Shown piece by piece: positions 1 to 5,998 of a stretch of 10,199 bases of DNA. The DNA comes from Quisquiliibacterium sp. GTDB lineage: Bacteria; Pseudomonadota; Gammaproteobacteria; Burkholderiales; Burkholderiaceae_E. The position numbers and the translations under genes are program-made. The notes below the pieces were generated by a model. That model was given only the letters and a program-made list of their open reading frames with translations, searched no databases and was not told where the DNA came from. The stretch's first letter is position 1, and every line of letters starts with the position of its first letter. Location: assembly GCA_030830765.1 (NCBI GenBank), contig JAURMJ010000169.1, positions 1 to 10,199 on the forward strand, read 5' to 3'.

Positions 1-261
1 GATGAACGCCCTACCCGCCTTTTCGCATTGACCACGCGAGGAACGCGCTGGCCCAGCACTATTTCATTCGAGCCAGGCGATTGGCTTGTATTCGGTTCGG
101 AGGGCTCGGGCCTGCCCTCCGAAATCCTCGCTCAGTTCGATGAGCAGCATCGGCTCCGACTGCCAATGCGTCCGGGAGTCCGCAGCATGAACCTGTCAAA
201 TGCGGTTGCCGTCATGGTCTACGAGGCCTGGCGGCAAAACGGCTTCAACGGAGCGATCTGA
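1..261 (+). CDS. trmL: tRNA (cytidine/uridine-34 2'-O)-methyltransferase TrmL, C-terminal part (5' end outside window)
   Basis: SPOUT-class (SpoU/TrmD fold) methyltransferase that uses S-adenosylmethionine to methylate the 2'-OH of the wobble nucleotide of tRNA-Leu in the cytoplasm. The frame is open from base 1 (first residues [10 protein letters not shown]) to a TGA at 259-261, giving 86 visible residues of a protein usually about 155 long. Two signature motifs of the knotted SAM site are visible. The first is [11 protein letters not shown], about residues 33-43 of the visible part. The second is the C-terminal [18 protein letters not shown], which continues into [10 protein letters not shown] and matches the family's [18 protein letters not shown] ending. 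A TTG at base 28 is internal and is not the start. The gene converges on the LOG gene and their ends overlap by 17 bases. The family call is firm. trmL rather than another SpoU methylase is supported by the short length after the motif and by the neighbouring gpsA/secB cluster, as in E. coli. Confidence 0.9.
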   Translation, partial: DERPTRLFALTTRGTRWPSTISFEPGDWLVFGSEGSGLPSEILAQFDEQHRLRLPMRPGVRSMNLSNAVAVMVYEAWRQNGFNGAI

Positions 262-814
262 GCGATTCCGCCAAAGCTTCCAGCAAAGCCGCTGGATCCG
301 GATTGACGATGAATCTCGAAAAATCGTCCGGATTCACGAAACCGGCCTCCACCATCGCATAGCAAGCACGCATCAGCGGCTGCCAGTAGCCCTGCGCATC
401 GAGCAAAGCCGAGGGCTTGGCATGCAGCCCGAGTTGCTGCAGCGTCAGCACCTCGAACAGTTCGTCCAGCGTGCCGAGGCCGCCAGGCAGCGCGACAAAG
501 GCATCGGAAAGCTCGATCATGCGCAACTTGCGTTGCGCCATGTCGGGCACCACTTCGATGCGCGTCAGGCCGCCGTGCGCGACCTCCCGCTCCATCAGCA
601 TGCGCGGGATAACACCAACCACCTCGCCGCCACCCGACAATGCGCCGTCAGCAAGCGCCCCCATCAGGCCGACCCGCCCACCACCGTAGACGAGCCGGAA
701 CCCACGCCTGGCAAGTGCCACTCCGAAATCAAAGGCCAGCGCGGTCCAGTGTGGCGAGTGACCGGTCTTTGCGCCGCAGAACACACAAAGGGTGGGAAAT
801 TCAGGGTCGGACAT
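245..814 (-). CDS. LOG-family (TIGR00730) nucleoside 5'-monophosphate phosphoribohydrolase
   Basis: 189-residue cytoplasmic Rossmann-fold enzyme of the lysine-decarboxylase-like/LOG family. Characterised members cleave the N-glycosidic bond of cytokinin riboside 5'-monophosphates or of AMP/pyrimidine monophosphates, giving free base and ribose 5-phosphate. Visible: the N-terminal strand with CVFCGA (10-15); the glycine-rich GGGRVGLMG (44-52); the MxxRK element (92-96); and the hallmark PGGLGTLDE (110-118), which holds the phosphate-binding loop and catalytic glutamate. Length is normal for the family. The ATG at 814 has no convincing Shine-Dalgarno sequence, and it lies 13 bases after the gpsA stop, so it is probably the last gene of that transcript. 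Its 3' end overlaps trmL on the opposite strand by 17 bases. Older annotations call such proteins 'lysine decarboxylase'; the PGGxGTxxE motif argues against that activity. The true substrate in this organism cannot be told from sequence. Confidence 0.92.
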   Translation of the reverse strand: MSDPEFPTLCVFCGAKTGHSPHWTALAFDFGVALARRGFRLVYGGGRVGLMGALADGALSGGGEVVGVIPRMLMEREVAHGGLTRIEVVPDMAQRKLRMIELSDAFVALPGGLGTLDELFEVLTLQQLGLHAKPSALLDAQGYWQPLMRACYAMVEAGFVNPDDFSRFIVNPDPAALLEALAESLRSLR

Positions 815-827
815 CGTTCATTGCAGG

Positions 828-1835
828 TCAGTGCTCACGCTTCGGTTCGCGGGCCAGCAGGGCCAACACGGCTTCGCGTGCCTGCAGTGAGCCCGCGAGC
901 ACCGACTGCACAGCCGATACGATCGGCAGGTCGAGATCAAGCTCACGCGCCCTCGCATCAATCACGCCAGCGCACGCAACTCCCTCGGCGACGTGACCAA
1001 GCTCCTCGACGATCTGCATCAGCGGCTTGCCAGCGGCCAGTCCCAGTCCGACGCGCCGGTTTCTGGACAGGTCACCCGTGCAGGTCAAAACCAGATCGCC
1101 CAGACCCGCCAGGCCGTTGAAGGTTTCCGGTCTGGCGCCATGAGCAACTCCGAAGCGGGAGATCTCGGCCAGACCGCGCGTGATCAGTGCCGCACGCGCA
1201 TTCAACCCAAGCCTGAGCCCGTCGCAGATACCTGCCGCGATCGCCATGACATTCTTGAGTGCCCCGCCGATTTCGACACCGACCAGATCATCGGATTGGT
1301 AAATCCTGGCGGCCCCGTGATGGAAGGCAGACACCGCCAACTCCCGCACCTGCTCGTAAGGGGAGGCGACCGTCAGCGCGACCGGCAATCCCGCAGCAAC
1401 TTCCTGCGCAAAACTGGGACCGGAGAGCGCTCCGCAAGGGGATGCGTCGAGTTCACGAGCAATCACCTGATGCGGCAACAGACCGGTCTCGCGTTCCAGC
1501 CCTTTGCACAACCAGAGCATCGGCGGAATCCTGGCCCCTGATTCGGCAAGCAGACTGGCAGTCGGTCGCAGCCCTGCAACTGAGCTTGCCAGCACCTGCA
1601 GGCCTGGCTCAGCGGTCAGCCAATCAAGACATCGCTTCAGTTCGGTCTCTGGCGTGATCGAGTCAGCAAGCCTGACGCCTGGCAGATAGCGGCGATTTTC
1701 GCGCAGCTCGGCAATCTGTCGCATCTGACCAGAGTCTCGTGCCCACAATCGCACCGGATGAACCTGTGCCGCATGCTGCGCAAGTGCCGTTCCCCAGGCG
1801 CCAGCACCAAGAATGGCAATGCGGATCGGCTTCAC
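828..1835 (-). CDS. gpsA: NAD(P)H-dependent glycerol-3-phosphate dehydrogenase
   Basis: 335 residues, normal length. Reduces dihydroxyacetone phosphate to sn-glycerol 3-phosphate, the backbone precursor of phospholipids, in the cytoplasm. Visible: the N-terminal dinucleotide-binding loop GAGAWGTALA (10-19); the conserved WLCKGLE segment (108-114); SGPSFAQEVA (138-147); the catalytic-lysine motif GGALKNVMAIAAG with K194; and the glycerol-phosphate/NAD-binding elements GLAGLGDL (241-248) and SRNRRVG (257-263). The start is a GTG at 1833-1835, not ATG. It gives the canonical beginning KPIRIAILGAG and is preceded by GAGG, which overlaps the TGA of the upstream SH3 gene 9 bases away, so the two are probably coupled. 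The usual switch motif appears as SSVAGLR (84-90), a variant I recall from betaproteobacterial homologues. In E. coli gpsA likewise follows secB directly; here one extra gene sits between them. Confidence 0.97.
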   Translation of the reverse strand: MKPIRIAILGAGAWGTALAQHAAQVHPVRLWARDSGQMRQIAELRENRRYLPGVRLADSITPETELKRCLDWLTAEPGLQVLASSVAGLRPTASLLAESGARIPPMLWLCKGLERETGLLPHQVIARELDASPCGALSGPSFAQEVAAGLPVALTVASPYEQVRELAVSAFHHGAARIYQSDDLVGVEIGGALKNVMAIAAGICDGLRLGLNARAALITRGLAEISRFGVAHGARPETFNGLAGLGDLVLTCTGDLSRNRRVGLGLAAGKPLMQIVEELGHVAEGVACAGVIDARARELDLDLPIVSAVQSVLAGSLQAREAVLALLAREPKREH

Positions 1836-1844
1836 GAGCTGGCC

Positions 1845-2285
1845 TCAAAGCCCCCAGAGCGTATCGACACGCACAAAACCTGTGGTTCCGTCACGATGAC
1901 GCACGCGTGCCCACCCGGGCGCAGGGTCGGATTCCAGCAATTCGAGCACGACACCCTGTTCCACCTCAAAGAGCACTTCGCCCGCATCGTTGGCGAACGC
2001 GCGAACGACAGACAGATCCGTCGCAACCACGGTTCGCACAGGCGAAATATCCGATTTTTCAATCCAGAACACATCGCCTGAAGCATCGCGCGCCTTGACC
2101 CACAGACGGATAACCGAAAGCAGCTCCAGAGGCATCCCTTGCGGCGCCACAAACAGACGCGAGGCATTTGGCGACGGTCCGTCGAACAGAACAGCGCCTG
2201 CTTTCGCAACCGATGCGAACTCGGCCGCGACCGCCGTATTCGCGGCGATCGCGAGCAGGGCAGCAACGACCGAGTGCCGGATCAT
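1845..2285 (-). CDS. Secreted bacterial SH3-like domain protein, two SH3 modules
   Basis: 146-residue protein with a clear Sec-type signal peptide: positive N-terminus MIRH, hydrophobic [10 protein letters not shown], and a likely cleavage after AVA at 20. After cleavage it should be a small periplasmic protein of about 13 kDa. Two SH3-like modules are visible. The first is about 24-80 and ends FWIEKSDI; the second is about 84-144 and ends [10 protein letters not shown], then [11 protein letters not shown]. The W-x-x-V and G-[FW]-[VI] endings are typical of the bacterial SH3_4/SH3_3 families, which often bind peptidoglycan or envelope proteins. No catalytic domain is attached. Its ATG (2283-2285) overlaps the secB TGA (2282-2284) as ATGA and lacks its own Shine-Dalgarno sequence, so translation is probably coupled to secB. 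gpsA begins 9 bases downstream. Function is unknown; an envelope binding role is inference from the domain and the signal peptide. Confidence 0.85.
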   Translation of the reverse strand: MIRHSVVAALLAIAANTAVAAEFASVAKAGAVLFDGPSPNASRLFVAPQGMPLELLSVIRLWVKARDASGDVFWIEKSDISPVRTVVATDLSVVRAFANDAGEVLFEVEQGVVLELLESDPAPGWARVRHRDGTTGFVRVDTLWGL

Positions 2286-2770
2286 TGCGTCTGACCAGGC
2301 ACGTAGATCGAGGACTGCTGGCCCTGCTCCTGCTCCTGCTCCTGCTGAAGACGCTGCTGATAGAGGCCTTCAAAATTGATTTCAGCCAGATGGATCGGCG
2401 GGAAGCCGGAGCGCTGAATCACATCAGCGACGTTGGCCCGCAGATACGGGTAGACGATGTTTGGGCAGACCACATTGAGCAACAGAGGCATCTGATCATC
2501 CGGCACATTGCGAATTTCGAAGATACCAGCCTCTGTGGCTTCGACCAGGAATCCCACGTTCTCACCGATTCGCGTGGTGATTGTGACCGTGACTGCAACA
2601 TCGAAGATGCCCTCGACAACCTGCTGGGGCCCGACATCAAGCTGAATTTCGACGGTCGGCTGCGCGGTCTCAAGAAAGACCTGCGGCGCGTTGGGGATCT
2701 CAAGCGACAGATCCTTCAGGTAGGTGCGCTGGATCGAAAATACCGGCTCATTGCTCATGGTGGCGGACAT
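2282..2770 (-). CDS. secB: Protein-export chaperone SecB
   Basis: 162 residues, close to the usual 150-170. SecB is a homotetrameric cytoplasmic chaperone that holds preproteins unfolded and hands them to SecA for Sec export. Visible: the N-terminal strand with [19 protein letters not shown] (11-29), which matches the E. coli F-x-IQR-x-Y-x-KD pattern; the strand TVEIQLDVG (39-47); [19 protein letters not shown] (96-114); and [15 protein letters not shown] (123-137). The tail after 138 is glutamine/glutamate-rich and encoded by a hexamer repeat. Two starts are possible, M1 at 2770 and M5 at 2758. AAGGAA at 2776-2781 (minus strand) sits 5 bases before M1, so M1 is preferred. The gene lies 94 bases after grxC across a GC-rich inverted repeat and overlaps the SH3 gene by 4 bases. 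Confidence 0.97.
   Translation of the reverse strand: MSATMSNEPVFSIQRTYLKDLSLEIPNAPQVFLETAQPTVEIQLDVGPQQVVEGIFDVAVTVTITTRIGENVGFLVEATEAGIFEIRNVPDDQMPLLLNVVCPNIVYPYLRANVADVIQRSGFPPIHLAEINFEGLYQQRLQQEQEQEQGQQSSIYVPGQTQ
2324..2347 (-). repeat. Short hexamer tandem repeat in the secB 3' end
   Basis: Three perfect copies of CTGCTC (plus strand) followed by a near copy, CTGCTG. Read on the coding strand this is GAGCAG repeated, giving the EQEQEQ stretch near SecB residues 143-149. The hexamer length keeps the reading frame, so copy-number changes would only lengthen or shorten the disordered acidic/glutamine tail. Confidence 0.8.
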
Positions 2771-2775
2771 CAGGG

Positions 2776-2781
2776 TTCCTT
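2776..2781 (-). promoter_or_regulatory. Ribosome binding site of secB (decides the start)
   Basis: AAGGAA on the minus strand, 5 bases upstream of the ATG at 2770. The alternative ATG at 2758 has no purine-rich element at a useful distance, so the longer 162-residue SecB is favoured. Confidence 0.6.
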
Positions 2782-2796
2782 AAATGGACAGGGAGA

Positions 2797-2839
2797 AAGG
2801 CGGACCCGGACCGCGCGCAGGGTCGGGCCGCACCGCCTT
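2797..2839 (-). terminator. GC-rich inverted repeat between grxC and secB, possible weak terminator or processing hairpin
   Basis: The outer arms AAGGCGG (2797-2803) and CCGCCTT (2833-2839) are perfectly complementary. A second inner pair, CCCGGACC (2805-2812) with GGTCGGG (2821-2827), has one bulge. On the minus-strand transcript the stem would fold just after the grxC stop and be followed by UUUCUCC, which is only a weak U-run. It could attenuate read-through into secB, or act as an mRNA stability or processing element. The secB Shine-Dalgarno sequence lies just downstream. Confidence 0.4.
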
Positions 2840-2864
2840 CATCAATCAGACAAGCTTGCCGTTT

Positions 2865-3125
2865 TCAGGCATTCAAAAGGGGGGTCAGCTTGCCGGCGGC
2901 ATCCAGCGCCGAAAGATCGTCAAAACCACCGACATGGGTGTCCCCGATGTAAATCTGGGGCACGGTCCGACGACCGGTACGCGTGATCATGTCATCACGC
3001 ACCTGCGGGTCTGTGTCGATACGGATCTTCTCAATCTGATCGACGCCGCGCGCCTTGAGAAGCTGTTCGGCGCGATTGCAGTAAGGGCAGACCGCGGTGC
3101 AATACATCAAAACTTGTGCAGTCAT
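2865..3125 (-). CDS. grxC: Glutaredoxin 3 (dithiol, CPYC type)
   Basis: 86 residues, the normal length for a single-domain dithiol glutaredoxin. It is a cytoplasmic, glutathione-dependent disulfide and mixed-disulfide reductase. The active site CPYC is at 13-16 (C13 nucleophile, C16 resolving), the cis-proline glutathione-binding loop TVPQIYI is at 54-60, and the C-terminal GGFDDL is at 66-71; these are the three standard glutathione contacts. The start ATG at 3125 is preceded by AAAAGGAG at a spacing of 6-7 bases, the best ribosome site in the window. It follows the rhodanese gene by 26 bases and precedes secB, the same order as E. coli yibN-grxC-secB. In this context the rhodanese and glutaredoxin may share redox or persulfide handling, but that link is inference. 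Confidence 0.96.
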   Translation of the reverse strand: MTAQVLMYCTAVCPYCNRAEQLLKARGVDQIEKIRIDTDPQVRDDMITRTGRRTVPQIYIGDTHVGGFDDLSALDAAGKLTPLLNA

Positions 3126-3130
3126 GAAAA

Positions 3131-3138
3131 ACTCCTTT
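3131..3138 (-). promoter_or_regulatory. Strong ribosome binding site of grxC
   Basis: AAAGGAGT on the minus strand (AAGGAG core at 3132-3137), 6 bases from the ATG of grxC. It is the only near-consensus Shine-Dalgarno sequence seen in the window; most neighbours have weak ones. This suggests that glutaredoxin is translated more efficiently than the gene before it. Confidence 0.7.
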
Positions 3139-3151
3139 TAACCACGACCGA

Positions 3152-3553
3152 TTACTTGGTCACGGGCAGGCCAGCCTGGCGCCAGCTCGCCAACCCACCC
3201 GCGAGATTGAAGACCTTTTCGTGGCCTGCCTTGCGAAGCACGCCAAGCGCTCGACCGCTGCGTGCGCCTGTGGCGCAGCAGATAAGCACAGGCTTGCCCG
3301 CCGGCAGATCGCCAAGGCGCTTTTCAAGCTCCCCCAGCGGGATGTTGCGCGCATTGGGAAGGTGGCCAGTCGTAAATTCGGCCGCCTCCCGCACGTCGAG
3401 CACCACCGGGTTTGAATCGTTGATAAAGCGCGTCGCGCCCAGCGTATCGAGCGACGAGGCCCCGCCACGGCGCTGCAACATGGGCCACAGGAGCATCGCG
3501 CCTGAAGCAAGCGCAATAACGATCAGTACGATGTTTTCGGTGACAAATTTCAC
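3152..3553 (-). CDS. Membrane-anchored single-domain rhodanese (YibN-like sulfurtransferase)
   Basis: 133 residues when started at the GTG at 3551-3553. The beginning, GTG then KFVTENIVLIVIALASG, gives one N-terminal membrane anchor (about residues 7-25). It is followed by a basic QRRGG linker and a cytosolic rhodanese domain (about 40-130). The domain shows VVLDVREAAEF, with the Asp-Val-Arg of rhodaneses, GHLPNARNIPLGEL, and the catalytic loop CATGAR with nucleophile C93 and R98 (C-x4-R), which accepts sulfane sulfur as a persulfide. A TTG nine bases upstream is in frame. The GTG is preferred because a GGA element sits 10 bases before it and only 1 base before the TTG, and because homologues I recall begin MKF. 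It is the first gene of the minus-strand run, just downstream of a TATAAT. The physiological sulfur donor and acceptor are unknown. Confidence 0.92.
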   Translation of the reverse strand: MKFVTENIVLIVIALASGAMLLWPMLQRRGGASSLDTLGATRFINDSNPVVLDVREAAEFTTGHLPNARNIPLGELEKRLGDLPAGKPVLICCATGARSGRALGVLRKAGHEKVFNLAGGLASWRQAGLPVTK

Positions 3554-3557
3554 TTGG

Positions 3558-3587
3558 TTCAAATCCAGGTTAACGCAAGATTATAGA
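3558..3587 (+). promoter_or_regulatory. Possible plus-strand promoter for gpmA
   Basis: TTCAAA (3558-3563, 4 of 6 matches to the -35 consensus), an 18-base spacer, then TATAGA (3582-3587, 4 of 6), followed by about 29 bases to the gpmA ATG. It overlaps the minus-strand -10, so the two divergent promoters would compete for RNA polymerase. Matches are mediocre, and the position is the main support. Confidence 0.3.
3580..3585 (-). promoter_or_regulatory. Minus-strand -10 element (TATAAT) for the rhodanese-grxC-secB run
   Basis: A perfect sigma-70 TATAAT on the minus strand, 26 bases upstream of the rhodanese GTG. It predicts a start near 3573 and a leader of about 20 bases. No good -35 box is visible 16-18 bases away (CGGTAA or GGTAAG only), so it may be weak or activator-dependent. 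It sits in the 63-base divergent region shared with gpmA. Confidence 0.5.
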
Positions 3588-3616
3588 ATACGGGTTCGAA
3601 ACTTACCGCCCCTGCC

Positions 3617-4372
3617 ATGACCCACAAGATCGTGCTGCTGCGCCACGGTGAAAGCCAGTGGAACCTAGAAAACCGCTTCACCGGCTGGACTGACGTCGAT
3701 CTCACCGAGAACGGCATGGCCGAAGCCCGTAGAGCCGGTCAACTGCTCAAGGCCGAAGGCTTCGAATTTGACGTCGCCTTCACCTCGGTCCTGAAACGCG
3801 CCATTCGCACCCTCTGGACCACGCTGGACGAGATGGACCGCCTGTGGCTGCCGGTCATCAAGTCCTGGCGGTTGAACGAACGACACTATGGCGCACTGCA
3901 GGGCCTGAACAAAGCCGAGACCGCAGCCCGGTTCGGAGATGAACAAGTCCTGATCTGGCGCAGGGCTTATGGCATTGCGCCTGAACCTTTGCCAGCCGGG
4001 GACCCTCGCGAATCGGACCATGATCCGCGCTACGCAGAGGTGCCCGCCGGTCAGATTCCGCGCACAGAGTGTCTGAAGGATACGGTTGCCCGGGTGCTGC
4101 CCTACTGGGAGGAGGCCATTGCGCCAGCCATTCGGGCAGGCAGGACGCCGCTGATCGCAGCGCACGGTAATTCCCTGCGCGCGCTGATCAAATACCTGGA
4201 TGGCATGGGTGACGATGAAATCGTCCACCTGAACATTCCGACCGCCAGACCGCTTGTGTACGAACTGGACGAGGCGCTCAGGCCGATTCGGCATTACTAC
4301 CTGGGTGATCAGGCGGAAATCGAAGCAGCGATGGCAGCAGTGGCCGCACAGGGCAAGGCAGCAAAGTCCTGA
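3617..4372 (+). CDS. gpmA: 2,3-bisphosphoglycerate-dependent phosphoglycerate mutase (dPGM)
   Basis: 251 residues, matching the roughly 250-residue E. coli GpmA. Interconverts 3- and 2-phosphoglycerate in glycolysis and gluconeogenesis through a phosphohistidine. Visible: the [10 protein letters not shown] signature at 7-16, with the phosphorylated H10; [13 protein letters not shown] (21-33); the SVLKRAIRT segment with conserved R61 (58-65); [15 protein letters not shown] (85-99), with the acid/base E89; and the second catalytic histidine in [16 protein letters not shown] (H183). The C-terminal region [21 protein letters not shown] (211-231) is the dPGM ending, so this is not a generic histidine phosphatase. 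The ATG at 3617 has almost no Shine-Dalgarno sequence. The gene is divergent from the rhodanese gene and 124 bases ahead of ctpA. In E. coli and Pseudomonas the matching place next to the yibN/secB cluster holds the unrelated, metal-dependent GpmI. Confidence 0.97.
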   Translation: MTHKIVLLRHGESQWNLENRFTGWTDVDLTENGMAEARRAGQLLKAEGFEFDVAFTSVLKRAIRTLWTTLDEMDRLWLPVIKSWRLNERHYGALQGLNKAETAARFGDEQVLIWRRAYGIAPEPLPAGDPRESDHDPRYAEVPAGQIPRTECLKDTVARVLPYWEEAIAPAIRAGRTPLIAAHGNSLRALIKYLDGMGDDEIVHLNIPTARPLVYELDEALRPIRHYYLGDQAEIEAAMAAVAAQGKAAKS

Positions 4373-4393
4373 CGCATCGGGCCCAGAACAGCC

Positions 4394-4421
4394 TGCACAC
4401 TGCGAATCGCCGGTTTATACT
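4394..4421 (+). promoter_or_regulatory. Candidate promoter for ctpA
   Basis: TGCACA (4394-4399, 4 of 6 matches to the -35), a 16-base spacer, and TATACT (4416-4421, 5 of 6 matches to the -10). This would start transcription near 4428 and leave a leader of roughly 70 bases that contains the inverted repeats at 4431-4468. Read-through from gpmA is also possible. Confidence 0.4.
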
Positions 4422-4430
4422 CATTGGGAC

Positions 4431-4468
4431 GATCGTTTCACGATCCCGATTGGCGCGCTCCAGCGCGC
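4431..4468 (+). other. Two adjacent inverted repeats in the gpmA-ctpA spacer
   Basis: The first is GATCGT-ttc-ACGATC (4431-4436 with 4440-4445). The second is GCGCGCT-cc-AGCGCGC (4453-4459 with 4462-4468); a two-base loop is too tight, so a six-pair stem with a four-base loop is more realistic. The second also contains a direct repeat of GCGCGCTC (4453-4460 and 4463-4470). No T-run follows either, so neither is a standard terminator. They may be leader structure for ctpA or an operator-like site. Confidence 0.45.
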
Positions 4469-4496
4469 TCTGGCATGCATCTGACGGACTCATCGC

Positions 4497-5915
4497 ATGA
4501 GTGGCAGCTTCAAACGGTTTGGACTTATTTCGATCGGCGCGGTCGCAGGGGTGCTGATAAGCCTCGGCCTGAGCGCCGTCGCGCAGCGTGAAGAGCGGGT
4601 TCCGCTGCCGCTTGATGAGTTGCGCCAGCTCTCGGATGTGTTCGGCGCGATCAAAGCCAACTACGTTGAACCCGTCGATGACAAGAAGCTGATCACCGAG
4701 GCGATCAGCGGCATGCTGGCTGGTCTTGATCCGCATTCCGCGTACCTGGATGCGGATGCCTTCAAGGAACTGCAGGTCGGGACGCAGGGCGAATTCGGCG
4801 GGCTGGGCATCGAGGTCGGCCTTGAAGACGGCTTCGTGAAGGTTGTCTCCCCGATCGAGGACACCCCTGCCGCACGGGCAGGCGTCAAGGCGGGTGACCT
4901 GATCGTCCGGATCGATGGAAAGCCGACCAAAGGTTTGTCGCTGGGCGAGGCCGTCAAGATGATGCGCGGCAAACCCAAGACGCAAATCACGCTGACGATC
5001 TCCCGCAAGGGGGAAACCCAACCGCTGCTCATCAAGATCATCCGCGATGTGATTCGCGTGCAGTCGGTCAAGTCGAAAATGATCGAACCCGGCTACGGCT
5101 ACGTGCGGGTCACTCAATTCCAGGAACACACAGTCGAGAATCTGGTCAAGCACCTGAACAAGGTCTACGCGGACGGCGAACTCAAGGGTCTGGTGCTCGA
5201 TCTGCGCAACGACCCGGGAGGCTTGCTGCATGGCGCCATCGGCGTGTCGGCAGCATTCCTGCCGGCCCGCACGCTGGTCACCAGCACCGATGGCCGCACC
5301 GATGATGCCAAACGCAAGTACCTGGCAATCCCTGAAGATTATCTGCGCGGCACACGAGAAGACATCCTGCAGAACCTGCCGGCTGGAGCAAAGACCGTCC
5401 CGATGGTCGTGATGGTCAATGGAGGCTCGGCATCCGCGTCAGAAATCGTGGCCGGTGCTCTGCAGGATCACAAGCGTGCCGTTGTGCTGGGCACCCAGAG
5501 CTTTGGCAAAGGCTCGGTGCAGTCGATGCTTCCGCTGACCAATCGCACCGCGATCAAGCTGACGACGGCCCGTTACTTCACGCCGAGCGGTCGTTCGATC
5601 CAGGCCAAAGGCATCACGCCTGACTTTCTCGTCGAGGAAACCCCGGAGGGAGACATCACCCAGTTCAGAGTGCGTGAAGCTGACCTGACCGGTCACCTGT
5701 CCAATCCGACCGGTGCTGAGGAAAGGCGCTCGGGCAGCGACCAGGTGGGCAGCGATGGCAAACTGCGCGACCGCAAACCGATCGAGTTCGGGTCGGCGCA
5801 GGACTATCAGTTGCAACAGGCGATGAATCACCTGAAAGGCAAACCGGTGATGATCGCAAAGGCCCGTGAAGACGCTGGTGTCAAGGGTGACAGCCAGGAC
5901 AAGGGCCGCAAGTAA
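4497..5915 (+). CDS. ctpA: Carboxyl-terminal processing protease, S41 family with PDZ domain
   Basis: 472 residues. A periplasmic serine protease that trims or degrades envelope proteins from their C-termini; in Pseudomonas the orthologue acts on peptidoglycan hydrolases. Order of parts: signal peptide or N-terminal anchor (about 8-28, ending SAVAQ); helical lead-in with NYVEPVDDKKL (55-65) and GMLAGLDPHSAYL (72-84); PDZ domain about 95-172 with GEFGGLGIEVG and AGVKAGDLIVRIDG; and peptidase core about 195-380. The Ser-Lys dyad is S313 in NGGSASASEIVAGAL and K338 in QSFGKGSVQ, 25 residues apart as in Prc and CtpB, with Q342 four residues later. The tail (about 385-472) is hydrophilic and rich in Lys, Asp and Arg. 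The ATG at 4497 has a weak ribosome site. The partner lipoprotein that activates CtpA in pseudomonads is not encoded here. The S41-3 subfamily call is firm; substrates are unknown. Confidence 0.95.
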   Translation: MSGSFKRFGLISIGAVAGVLISLGLSAVAQREERVPLPLDELRQLSDVFGAIKANYVEPVDDKKLITEAISGMLAGLDPHSAYLDADAFKELQVGTQGEFGGLGIEVGLEDGFVKVVSPIEDTPAARAGVKAGDLIVRIDGKPTKGLSLGEAVKMMRGKPKTQITLTISRKGETQPLLIKIIRDVIRVQSVKSKMIEPGYGYVRVTQFQEHTVENLVKHLNKVYADGELKGLVLDLRNDPGGLLHGAIGVSAAFLPARTLVTSTDGRTDDAKRKYLAIPEDYLRGTREDILQNLPAGAKTVPMVVMVNGGSASASEIVAGALQDHKRAVVLGTQSFGKGSVQSMLPLTNRTAIKLTTARYFTPSGRSIQAKGITPDFLVEETPEGDITQFRVREADLTGHLSNPTGAEERRSGSDQVGSDGKLRDRKPIEFGSAQDYQLQQAMNHLKGKPVMIAKAREDAGVKGDSQDKGRK

Positions 5916-5921
5916 GCGGAC

Positions 5922-5938
5922 GCCGGCACGATGCCGGC
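5922..5938 (+). terminator. Perfect hairpin after ctpA, possible weak terminator
   Basis: GCCGGCA-cga-TGCCGGC is a seven-pair perfect stem with a three-base loop, starting 7 bases after the ctpA TAA. It is followed by CTGCTGCGT, without a T-run, so simple intrinsic termination is doubtful. It may protect the ctpA mRNA 3' end or only reduce read-through into the moeB-like gene 60 bases on. Confidence 0.45.
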
Positions 5939-5998
5939 CTGCTGCGTCAGCCAGGCTCCTGAGCGGGCCCCGATCAACAGACGACGGACACCTGCAGG

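Noticed and set aside
28..30. TTG as the start of a 77-residue protein
   Set aside because: The frame is open upstream to base 1 with coding sequence, and the protein is clearly the C-terminal part of TrmL cut by the window edge.
200..1120. 306-codon plus-strand open frame opposite the LOG and gpsA genes
   Set aside because: It lies antisense to two clearly identified enzymes, has low-complexity Arg/Pro/Gln-rich composition typical of GC-rich shadow frames, and shows no recognisable motif.
3554..3562. TTG start of the rhodanese, three codons upstream
   Set aside because: The only purine-rich element lies 1 base from the TTG but about 10 bases from the in-frame GTG, so the GTG is the better start.
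4278..5231. 317-codon minus-strand open frame opposite gpmA/ctpA
   Set aside because: Antisense shadow of ctpA, whose PDZ domain and Ser-Lys dyad are unambiguous. The shadow has no signal or domain that I can recognise.
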